Positions 16,650-23,857 of a DNA stretch of 43,175 bases are shown here, one piece after another. Made by a program: the position numbers and the translations under genes. The stretch's first letter is position 1. Each line of letters opens with the position of its first letter. The notes beneath the pieces are model-generated. The model saw only the letters and a program-made list of their open reading frames with translations, made no database searches and had not been told where the DNA came from. Source of the DNA: Bryobacterales bacterium. Lineage in GTDB: Bacteria; Acidobacteriota; Terriglobia; Bryobacterales; Bryobacteraceae. The stretch lies in the NCBI GenBank assembly GCA_003167255.1, contig PMTR01000006.1, positions 55,376 through 98,550 of the forward strand, in the 5' to 3' direction.

Positions 16650-16785
16650 ACAGACTATAGGACCAACCTCCATCATTTCAGCAATTTGCGTGCGCACTTC
16701 GAGCTAAGCGGTTCCGAGGACCAGTGGATCCCAGAGCCGCTGCCGATGATCTCGAAGGTTGCGCGCATGCTTTAGCTTGCCCTGC

Positions 16786-16791
16786 TAAAAT
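16786..16791 (+). promoter_or_regulatory. Possible -10 box TAAAAT close to the pheS start
   Basis: TAAAAT ends 10 nt before the pheS ATG (16802). Transcription would begin about 3-4 nt before the start codon, and no good ribosome-binding site is seen. No clear -35 box. Confidence 0.4.
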
Positions 16792-16801
16792 AGGCCTTTT
16801 C

Positions 16802-17824
16802 ATGCTCGATCAATCCATCCAGGAACTGGAGTCCCGTTCCCTCGCGCGCATCGCCTCCGCCACCACGCTCGAAGAACTGGAAGCCGTGCGTGTCGATTCG
16901 CTCGGCCGCAAAGGGCCGCTCGCCCAGGCCGGCAAGGAGATGGGCAAACTCCCGCCCGAAGATCGCGCCCGCATCGGCAAGCTCCTCAATAGCGCCCGCC
17001 AGAATCTCGAACAGGCCCTCGAAGCGAAGAAGCGCGGCCTCGATTCCGGCTCGCTCAACGCCCGCCTCGAAGCCGAGTGGCTCGACGTCACCCTCCCTGC
17101 GCCCGGCCCGCGCCGCGGCCATCTCCACCCCATCACCCGCATCCAGCGCGAACTCGAGGATCTCTTCGCCTCCCTCGGCTTCGCCGTCCTCGACGGCCCC
17201 GAAGTCGAGACCGAATACTACAACTTCGACGCTCTCAACATCCCCGCCGATCACCCCGCCCGCGACATGCAGGATACTTTCTGGCTGGATGGCGGCAACC
17301 TCCTCCGCACCCACACCTCGCCCGTCCAGGTGCGCGGCATGGAGCGTCTCGGCCCGCCCCTGCGGATGATCGCCCCCGGCCGCGTCTTCCGCAACGAAAG
17401 CGTCGACGCCTCCCACGAGCACACCTTCTACCAGCTCGAAGGCATGATGATCGACCGCGATGTCTCCGTCGCCCACCTGCTCTACTTCATGAAGACGCTG
17501 CTGGCCGCCATCTTCCACCGCGACGTGACGGTCCGTCTGCGTCCCGGCTATTTTCCCTTCGTCGAGCCCGGCTTCGAGCTCGACATCCAGTGCCTCATCT
17601 GCGGCGGCTCCGGCTGTCCGGTCTGCAAGCAGAGCGGCTGGGTGGAACTCCTCCCCTGCGGCCTCGTCAACCCGAATGTCCTCCGCATGAGCGGCATCGA
17701 CCCCGGCGAATGGAACGGCTTCGCCTTCGGCCTGGGCCTCACGCGCCTGGTCATGATGCGCTACGCCATCGACGACATCCGCTACTTACAAGGTGGAGAT
17801 CTGCGGTTCCTGGAGCAGTTTTGA
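16802..17824 (+). CDS. pheS: Phenylalanine--tRNA ligase, alpha subunit
   Basis: 340 residues from ATG 16802; reading back to 16724 has no family resemblance. The N-terminal coiled coil (about 1-85) contacts tRNA-Phe. The class II catalytic core carries FRNESVDASHEHTFYQLEG (motif 2) and GFAFGLGLTRLVMMRY (motif 3). A C-x2-C-x4-C-x2-C cluster (CLICGGSGCPVCK) near residue 265 is usual in bacterial PheS. With PheT it forms the (alpha-beta)2 enzyme that charges tRNA-Phe. The TGA stop overlaps the pheT TTG start. Strong use of C-ending codons contrasts with the G-ending style of the genes at 13-16.5 kb. Confidence 0.97.
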   Translation: MLDQSIQELESRSLARIASATTLEELEAVRVDSLGRKGPLAQAGKEMGKLPPEDRARIGKLLNSARQNLEQALEAKKRGLDSGSLNARLEAEWLDVTLPAPGPRRGHLHPITRIQRELEDLFASLGFAVLDGPEVETEYYNFDALNIPADHPARDMQDTFWLDGGNLLRTHTSPVQVRGMERLGPPLRMIAPGRVFRNESVDASHEHTFYQLEGMMIDRDVSVAHLLYFMKTLLAAIFHRDVTVRLRPGYFPFVEPGFELDIQCLICGGSGCPVCKQSGWVELLPCGLVNPNVLRMSGIDPGEWNGFAFGLGLTRLVMMRYAIDDIRYLQGGDLRFLEQF

Positions 17825-20133
17825 AATTCTCTTACAACTGGATTCGCGAATTCGTCCCCACCCTTCACGAGGCCCCCGGTCCGCTGGAACGGCTCATCAC
17901 CATGAAGACCGCCGAGTGCGAGGGCGTCGAACCCGTGGGCGAGTTGCTCAGCGGCGCCTGCGTGGCGCGCGTGGAATCGGTCGAGCCCATCGCCAATAGC
18001 CACAACGCCCGGGCCGTCGTCGATGCCGGCCTGCACGGCTTCAAAACCGTGGTCTGCGGTGCACCTAACTGCCGCCCCGGCATGCTCACCGCCTGGGCCC
18101 CCATCGGCAAGAAGGTCATCAACGGCGTCGAAAGCGATGGCATGCTTGCCAGCCCCGCCGAGCTTGGCATCAACAAGGACCACTCCGGCATCATCGAACT
18201 TAAGGCCGGCGCGCCCGGCGATCCCCTGCCGCGCTGCGCCCCCGATGCCGTCATCGAAATCGACAACAAGTCGATCACCCACCGTCCCGACCTGTGGGGC
18301 CACTTCGGCGTGGCGCGCGAAGTCGCCGCCATCCTCGGCCTCAAGCTGCGCGATGCCGTCGATCTCAGCCTCATCCCGTCCGCCCCGCCCGCCATCGGCA
18401 TTCAAATCGAGGACTTCAGCCTCTGCCCGCGATACAGCGCGCTGGTCTTCGAGAACGTTTCCATCGGGCCGTCGCCTTACTGGCTGCAGGCCCGTCTGAC
18501 CGCCATCGGCCTCAACCCCATTAACAACATCGTCGATATGACCAACTTCGTGATGGCCGAGCTTGCGCAGCCCATGCACGCTTTCGACGCGGACCTTCTC
18601 AATGGCGGCACCATCTTCATCCGCCCCGCGCGCTTCGGCGAAGCGTTCCGCGCGCTCAACGACCAAAACTATACGCTGGACGCTTCCAACCTGGTGATCG
18701 CCGATGCCGCCGGCCCCATCGCGCTCGGCGGCGTCATCGGCGGCGCGCACAGCGCCATCGGCGCGAAGACCACCCGCGTGGTGCTCGAAAGCGCCAACTT
18801 CCAGGCTTCCTCCATCCGCAAGACGTCCGCCGCCATCAAGCTCCGCACCGACGCCTCCATCCGCTTCGAAAAGGCCCAGGACCCCGCCAACACCGTGCGC
18901 GGCCTGGCGCGGGCGGTGGAACTGCTGCGCGAAATCTCGCCTGGCATCCGCATCGTGGGCGGCCTCGCCGACCAGAAGAAGGAGATGCCGGCCCCGCCGC
19001 CCATCGCGCTGCGGCATGACTGGCTCGAGCGGAAACTGGGCCGCTCCATCTCGCCCGGCGAAGTGCGCCGCATCCTGGAAAGCCTCGAATTCCGCTTCGA
19101 CGAGCCTCAGGCGCGCGTCTATTCGGTGTCGGTGCCTTCCTGGCGCTCCACCAAAGACGTCTCCATTCCGGACGATCTGGTGGAAGAAGTCGGCCGCATG
19201 GTGGGCTACGACTCCATCACGCCCGTCGCGCCGCTGGTGCCCGCTGCGGTGCCCCCGGCGAATCCCACCCGAAAGTTCCAGCATGAGGTGCGCGCGGTCT
19301 TCGTCGATCAGGGCTTCACCGAGGTCTACAACTACTCCTTCCTCAGCGAAGAATCCGTGCGCGCGTTCGGCTTCGACCCGGCTGCGCACCTGCGCGTCTC
19401 GAACCCGATTGCATCCGACCAGGCGCTGATGCGCGCGTCGCTGCTGCCCGGCATCTGGAAGAACGTCACCGAGAACGCCAAGCACCGCGAAGCCTTCCGC
19501 CTGTTTGAAATCGGTTTGGAGATCCACAAGACCGCTTCCGGCCTGCCAGACGAAATCTCCCACTTGGTGGCGGCGCTTTATGAGCGGCACGGTGATGGCG
19601 CCGCGGGCCTGTACGAACTCAAACGCGCGGCCGAGTGCCTGATGCCCGGCGCGGAAGCCCGGCCCGCCGCGGCACGCCCGTTCGAGCACCCGGCTCGCTC
19701 CGGCGAACTCGTATGGCGCGGCCAGGCCGCCGGCCGCATTTTTGAGTTTCACCCCTCGCTGGTGGAATCCGGCCGCGCCGCGATTCTCGATCTCGACCTC
19801 CGGCAGGTGGAATCGCTCTCCGCGCTGCGGACGAAATACGCGCCCATCCGCCGCTATCCCTCGAGCGCTTTCGATCTTTCCGTCGTCTGCCCGCTGCGCG
19901 AGCACGCCGGCAACCTGCAGACCGCCATTGCCTCCCTTTCGGGGCCACTGCTTGAGTCCATCCAATTTGTGCGCCAATACTCCGGCCCCCCGCTCGATGA
20001 AGGCCAGAAGAGCGTCTCATTCCGCGTCACCCTTGGCTCCCCGGAGCGCACCCTTTCCAGCGAAGAAGCGGGCGACATTCGCACCCGCATCATCGAGGGA
20101 ATGCGGAGCTTGGGCTACGAACTACGTCTGTGA
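17821..20133 (+). CDS. pheT: Phenylalanine--tRNA ligase, beta subunit
   Basis: 770 residues from TTG 17821 (TTGA overlap with the pheS stop), reading MKFSYNWIREFVPTLHEAP, the family's normal N-terminus. The open frame extends back to 17077 only as an antiframe of pheS. Domains in order are an OB-fold tRNA-binding region (about 40-150), B3/4 editing domain (about 210-375) that clears mischarged tyrosine, B5 DNA-binding-like fold (about 405-475, ending SIPDDLVEEVGRMVGYDSI), catalytic-like core, and FDX-ACB anticodon-binding domain at the C-terminus (YPSSAFDLSVVCPL to ERTLSSEEAGDIRTRIIEGM). The rare TTG start and one-base-shifted overlap imply translational coupling to keep subunits equal. Confidence 0.96.
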   Translation: MKFSYNWIREFVPTLHEAPGPLERLITMKTAECEGVEPVGELLSGACVARVESVEPIANSHNARAVVDAGLHGFKTVVCGAPNCRPGMLTAWAPIGKKVINGVESDGMLASPAELGINKDHSGIIELKAGAPGDPLPRCAPDAVIEIDNKSITHRPDLWGHFGVAREVAAILGLKLRDAVDLSLIPSAPPAIGIQIEDFSLCPRYSALVFENVSIGPSPYWLQARLTAIGLNPINNIVDMTNFVMAELAQPMHAFDADLLNGGTIFIRPARFGEAFRALNDQNYTLDASNLVIADAAGPIALGGVIGGAHSAIGAKTTRVVLESANFQASSIRKTSAAIKLRTDASIRFEKAQDPANTVRGLARAVELLREISPGIRIVGGLADQKKEMPAPPPIALRHDWLERKLGRSISPGEVRRILESLEFRFDEPQARVYSVSVPSWRSTKDVSIPDDLVEEVGRMVGYDSITPVAPLVPAAVPPANPTRKFQHEVRAVFVDQGFTEVYNYSFLSEESVRAFGFDPAAHLRVSNPIASDQALMRASLLPGIWKNVTENAKHREAFRLFEIGLEIHKTASGLPDEISHLVAALYERHGDGAAGLYELKRAAECLMPGAEARPAAARPFEHPARSGELVWRGQAAGRIFEFHPSLVESGRAAILDLDLRQVESLSALRTKYAPIRRYPSSAFDLSVVCPLREHAGNLQTAIASLSGPLLESIQFVRQYSGPPLDEGQKSVSFRVTLGSPERTLSSEEAGDIRTRIIEGMRSLGYELRL

Positions 20134-20170
20134 CCTCCGGCGACACCGGTTTCCTGCCTCGCCCCCGCGC

Positions 20171-20845
20171 TTACGAGCGGCGGCGCTTCAGCCAGGCGAG
20201 CCACAGGCCCGCGCCAAGGAACAACGCGCCCGTGCCCGGTTCCGGAACTGTTCCCGGACCTTCGGACAGAGTGCCCTCAACCACGAACCGTGTGCCGGAG
20301 ATTCCCCCGTTTGCCCAGTATGATCCGGGATCCGATACTCCCGCGCCGACAAAGTACGACACGCCAGGCAGGTCGCTGTCCGAGCCTGGCGCGAGGGCGT
20401 TCCCGGTCGCTCCGAAGCGGCCGCCGCCGAAAATAAGTGCGTAGTATCCGGGCCCCAGCGTGACCGGCAGCGCCACCCGAATGTCGGCGCTGGAACTCGG
20501 AACCGTGAACGTGGCGCTGGCGAGCGGCGTAAAACTGCCCGGAGTGCTGGGGAACGCCGCCGGCCCGCCGATGGCGGCAATCGCAGCGAAGATGGTCCCA
20601 TTTGGCGCCGGGCCGACCGAGACAAAGTCGCCCCCGACGGCCGTTACATTGTAGGTGTCCAGAAGCTGGAAACGGACCGCCAGATCCGAGCCGCCGGCGA
20701 TATCCCATCCATTGCCCCAGCTCAGTCCGGTCGGCCCCAGAGTTGCCGATTGGAAAATGATCCCCGCATGCGCTGGCACGCATGCTAAGAGACCTAACGC
20801 CATTGTCCAACGCAGGAGTTTACTTCTTATATGGGAATGCTTCAT
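20171..20845 (-). CDS. PEP-CTERM exported protein
   Basis: 224 residues from ATG 20845, with AAAGGA upstream. Signal peptide MKHSHIRSKLLRWTMALGLL, cut after PAHA. The middle is a Gly/Ser/Pro-rich beta domain (about 30-195): IIFQSATLGPTGLSWGNGWD, TFTVPSSSADIRVALPVTL, GPGYYALIFGGGRFG. The C-terminus is the sorting signal VPEPGTGALFLGAGLWLAWL followed by KRRRS: PEP motif, hydrophobic helix, basic tail. Such signals are processed by an exosortase and mark extracellular or exopolysaccharide-associated proteins. No exosortase is in the window. It is the last gene of a four-gene minus-strand block, 95 bp after the DNA-binding/FG-GAP fusion. Confidence 0.88.
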   Translation of the reverse strand: MKHSHIRSKLLRWTMALGLLACVPAHAGIIFQSATLGPTGLSWGNGWDIAGGSDLAVRFQLLDTYNVTAVGGDFVSVGPAPNGTIFAAIAAIGGPAAFPSTPGSFTPLASATFTVPSSSADIRVALPVTLGPGYYALIFGGGRFGATGNALAPGSDSDLPGVSYFVGAGVSDPGSYWANGGISGTRFVVEGTLSEGPGTVPEPGTGALFLGAGLWLAWLKRRRS

Positions 20846-20940
20846 CAGATGAGTCCTTTCCCCATCGATTCTCACGTGCCCTGCGCCAAAGCGAGAGCGA
20901 CATAGTGCGACAGAAGTGCGACTCTGGCGGTTTCTTCGAT

Positions 20941-22251
20941 TCAGAACCGCCAGAACCGCGACAACTCGGGGCTGTTGCCATCGGGCGCGGCAGGGAAGGC
21001 GACCACCTTTCCCAAGAGGGCGATCTCGGCGGCGCTCAAGGGGTGGTCCAGCAAGTGCTGACGGTAGTAACGCTCATGCACGGCCGCAAAGTTGTCGGAG
21101 AGGCGAAATTCCACAACATTAAGGTTGAGATCAAGATAGTAGATGATCGCGCTGGACTCGGGTGCGGTAGTTTCCAGCAGGATGCGGTCGTGCGGATCAA
21201 CCGCCATGCTCGCTATCCGGGGCAGCCAGCCGGCTGCACGCCCGGTGTCGGGCAGGGGGAACAAGCGGTAGGCCAATTCGCCGCCTCCCGTCGCGGGCGG
21301 AAACGGGTCGCCGGCCGGCACAGGGTGGCGCGGAGCGGCGGAAAATGGCAGTTTCAACACCGCCAGCGCGACGTGGCCCAGACCCTCACCGGGATTGTTG
21401 ATGGCGCCAAGCAGAACCTCGTCTTGCCCGTCGTAGTCCAGGTCGTGCAGGATGCACTCATAGATCGCTCCCGGGTGCCAGTACTCCTCCAGCAGCCGGC
21501 CGGTTCGTGGATCGAGCAGGGCAACCTGCGAGGGATACCAGATGAAATGGTTGGCCACCGTGAGCAGGCGCGGCGCGCCGTGCACCCGGACGGCGCGCAA
21601 TAGGTTGCCGCGGTAAGTGGGCGCGAAGGTGCGGTTGCCGAAGGTTTTCGAAACGCCGTATCGGTATTGCCAGCGTAGGCTGCCTCGATGGTCGAAGCAC
21701 ATAACCGATCCGCCCTTTTCCGCCACATCGGCGGGGACGTAGTTGAGGACCACCTCCGCACGCCCATCGCCGTCGATGTCGGCGATCAACACCTTGTCTT
21801 GCGTCTCCACCTCAAATCTCGGGTCGAACGGCGGCAGATGCTTCTCCCAGCAGAGGCGATGGTGAGCATCCTCGATCAACAGGTGCCCGCCGGCAAACCG
21901 CCAGCTATGCGGGACGCGTGCCGGCCAAATACCAGTTTGCCAGCAGACGATAGCGGCCACTGCGGCGGCGGCCAAAGCGCCCGCGGTAACACGGAGCCAT
22001 GTCCAGCGGCGAACCGGCGGGGTGGCGTCGCCGGCGTCGCCCAACGCCATGGCGCCCTGCTCCAACCACTTCTGGAGCTCATCGGTATAGGCGAAGACGC
22101 GCGCCTTCCGGCCGCCGCCCTGGCGATGGACCGGTAGACCCGCCTGTTTTTCCCACCGCTCGACCGAGCGGACCGTTACGCCCAGGCACTCCGCAATCTC
22201 CTTCCAAGTGCGAAGGAGTCTGCGCTTGGGGACTTCCTTGAGTACTGCCAA
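20941..22251 (-). CDS. Fusion of DNA-binding helix-turn-helix, transmembrane helix and extracytoplasmic FG-GAP domain
   Basis: 436 residues from TTG 22251, supported by AAGGGG at a good distance. Residues 10-65 are a MerR/excisionase-like helix-turn-helix (LLRTWKEIAECLGVTVRSVE, then RWEKQAGLPVHR and the wing ARVFAYTDELQKWL). Residues 84-106 are one transmembrane helix (WLRVTAGALAAAAVAAIVCW). The outer part has FG-GAP/VCBS-like calcium loops: DIDGDGRAE (158-166) and DLDYDGQDE (270-278), with blades such as GSVMCFDHRGSLRWQY. By topology this is a one-component membrane regulator: DNA-binding inside, beta-propeller-like sensor outside. The HTH type is found in acidobacterial fusions with TPR or WD-like domains. 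The FG-GAP partner is less familiar to me. It sits between PEP-CTERM genes. Confidence 0.8.
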   Translation of the reverse strand: MAVLKEVPKRRLLRTWKEIAECLGVTVRSVERWEKQAGLPVHRQGGGRKARVFAYTDELQKWLEQGAMALGDAGDATPPVRRWTWLRVTAGALAAAAVAAIVCWQTGIWPARVPHSWRFAGGHLLIEDAHHRLCWEKHLPPFDPRFEVETQDKVLIADIDGDGRAEVVLNYVPADVAEKGGSVMCFDHRGSLRWQYRYGVSKTFGNRTFAPTYRGNLLRAVRVHGAPRLLTVANHFIWYPSQVALLDPRTGRLLEEYWHPGAIYECILHDLDYDGQDEVLLGAINNPGEGLGHVALAVLKLPFSAAPRHPVPAGDPFPPATGGGELAYRLFPLPDTGRAAGWLPRIASMAVDPHDRILLETTAPESSAIIYYLDLNLNVVEFRLSDNFAAVHERYYRQHLLDHPLSAAEIALLGKVVAFPAAPDGNSPELSRFWRF

Positions 22252-22291
22252 ACGCGCCCCTTAATGGCCAATACCGGCCAAAAAGACTTTT

Positions 22292-22837
22292 CTATCGCTT
22301 TATACCATATGGCGGGATGCCGTACCGGGATCGGAAATCAGGCTGCATCGTTCCGCTCACGGACGCCGCCCAATCGAGTCCCGCGTGCACTGCCAACCTC
22401 GCCGCGATTTTTGCCGCCCCTTCCGCCGGAAACGGCGCCGTCTTGCGCTTCTCCAGATCGGCAAATGCATTGATGCATTCGAGCGTGGCCGCCAGCTTCC
22501 CCCGAGTGTCGTCCACCAGAAACATCAGGTAATGGATCCGCTTGGACGAAGATCCCACGAATCGCACATATACCGTGACAAGGTCTCCCGGCATTACTTC
22601 GTTTAAGTAGTGAATGTGGTGTTCCAGGTCCATCGTGCCGGTGTGATGGGCGGCGTGGTATTCCGGCGTCAGTCCCATCCACTCGTGCAGCGTATCGCTC
22701 GCGTCGTCGAACAGCGCCAGGTACCAGCGCACGTTCATGTGCCCGTTGCTGTCGCGGTACCCTTCCGGAACCGCCGCCCGAAGGCACACCGGCTCCAGCG
22801 CGGTAATCTGCTCCAATGCGATATGCGGCGGCTTCAA
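22292..22837 (-). CDS. Hotdog-fold acyl-CoA thioesterase-like protein
   Basis: 181 residues from TTG 22837, whose bases overlap the stop of the upstream PEP-CTERM gene (TTGA). YRDSNGHMNVRWYLALFDDA is the 4HBT-type active-site and long-helix signature (D-x-N-G-H-M-N). Next comes HHIHYLNEVMPGDLVTVYVRF, then KRIHYLMFLVDDTRGKLAATLE, the usual five-strand hotdog order. The family hydrolyses acyl-CoA or betaine/carnitinyl-CoA-type thioesters in the cytoplasm. No start other than TTG is available before residue 34. The tight coupling to an exported surface protein is unusual. The substrate cannot be inferred. Confidence 0.82.
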   Translation of the reverse strand: MKPPHIALEQITALEPVCLRAAVPEGYRDSNGHMNVRWYLALFDDASDTLHEWMGLTPEYHAAHHTGTMDLEHHIHYLNEVMPGDLVTVYVRFVGSSSKRIHYLMFLVDDTRGKLAATLECINAFADLEKRKTAPFPAEGAAKIAARLAVHAGLDWAASVSGTMQPDFRSRYGIPPYGIKR

Positions 22838-23595
22838 AGCTTCGCGGACCTGCCCCCAAGCATACCAATCTTGCGCCGCCCGACGAGTCCGAGCGCCGCC
22901 AGCGCCGTGCCCGCCAGCACCAGCGTGGAAGCCTCCGGCGCCGGCTGCGGCCCGCCATCATTCGGGAATTCCGGGCCCTCCAGCATCTGCGCCGGACTGC
23001 CGTTGCTCAGGTTCACATTCACGTATACGAAGGCGTCGCCGGAGCTCATGCCCTGACTGAGAGCTTCATAATACTCGGCCCAGTACAACACCGCGGGGTC
23101 CGTGGGATTCGCCGCGCTCGCCTGTTGCACCGATCCCAACGAGAATCCGTCCCCGCCGTCCTCCCTAATGTCCCAGACCGCCAGTTGCAGTCCCGCGCCC
23201 TGTGCCGGTGACGCCGGTGCGTTCGGCGCCGCCATAATCCCCGGCAGCGCGTTGTCGATCAGCCACGACACCCGGTCCAGGCTCCCGCCTCCCACCTCGT
23301 CCGGCGTCACCACGCTCGTTCCGTACATCTGATTCAGGTAGATGTCGGTGAACAGTTGCACGCACAAGGTGTCGCGGTTGAACACTCCCGCCGAGTCGGT
23401 AAGCTGGATCAAGATCACTCCCGCGAAAAACGCAGGCACGTCTTGGCCGTTCTCCCCGATCCAGACGTTGTACTCCCCGGCACTTGTATCTACACCGGTT
23501 GCGACAAGCGTATCGGCCGCTGCAATCCCGCACAGCACTGTTGCGGCTGTAACCAGCATCGTGGCCCGCCGCGCTACTATGGATAAGTTCTTCAC
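22834..23595 (-). CDS. PEP-CTERM exported protein with thioester-domain-like motifs
   Basis: 253 residues from GTG 23595, which gives a clean signal peptide (VKNLSIVARRATMLVTAATV, cut near AAADT); a TTG at 23628 and an ATG at 23559 are alternatives. The core has a Cys-hydrophobic pattern CVQLFTDIYL (about 96), RVSWLIDN and GLQLAVWDI. Together these resemble the Cys-Gln thioester-forming domains of some surface adhesins (Cys in the first motif, Gln in LQLAxW). The C-terminus is the sorting signal: PAPEASTLVLAGTALAALGL, then VGRRK. If the thioester forms, the protein could bond covalently to host or matrix molecules. That is inference from motif spacing. It is the first gene of the block and its stop overlaps the thioesterase start. 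Confidence 0.78.
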   Translation of the reverse strand: MKNLSIVARRATMLVTAATVLCGIAAADTLVATGVDTSAGEYNVWIGENGQDVPAFFAGVILIQLTDSAGVFNRDTLCVQLFTDIYLNQMYGTSVVTPDEVGGGSLDRVSWLIDNALPGIMAAPNAPASPAQGAGLQLAVWDIREDGGDGFSLGSVQQASAANPTDPAVLYWAEYYEALSQGMSSGDAFVYVNVNLSNGSPAQMLEGPEFPNDGGPQPAPEASTLVLAGTALAALGLVGRRKIGMLGGRSAKL

Positions 23596-23842
23596 GGTTC
23601 GAGTATAAATTTTCCCAAAATGCCGCAAAAGTCATAGTCGGCCTAGAGGTACGGAATCCGGCCATTTTCCTGCATTTCCACAGTTAACACCGCCGGTTTA
23701 TCGATCTCCATTAAAATCAGAAAGATAGCGGCCTGGTTCACTTTGGTAACCATTCCCCGGTACTTGCCATCCGGAACGTACACCCAGCGATGTTATCGGG
23801 TGTTTCCCTGAGCTTGGCTAACCCCGCGGACCCGCCCCCTGC

Positions 23843-23848
23843 TACAAT
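23843..23848 (+). promoter_or_regulatory. Possible -10 box TACAAT close to the comEC start
   Basis: TACAAT ends 9 nt before GTG 23858. This predicts a transcript starting almost at the start codon. No ribosome-binding site is seen in between, and no -35 box at a standard distance. Confidence 0.4.
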
Positions 23849-23857
23849 CGCCCTTCC

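Noticed and set aside
17782-19977. 731-residue open frame on the minus strand
   Set aside because: It is fully antisense to pheT, has no ribosome-binding site, and its composition (His/Arg/Gly/Asp-rich) is that of a GC-rich shadow frame.
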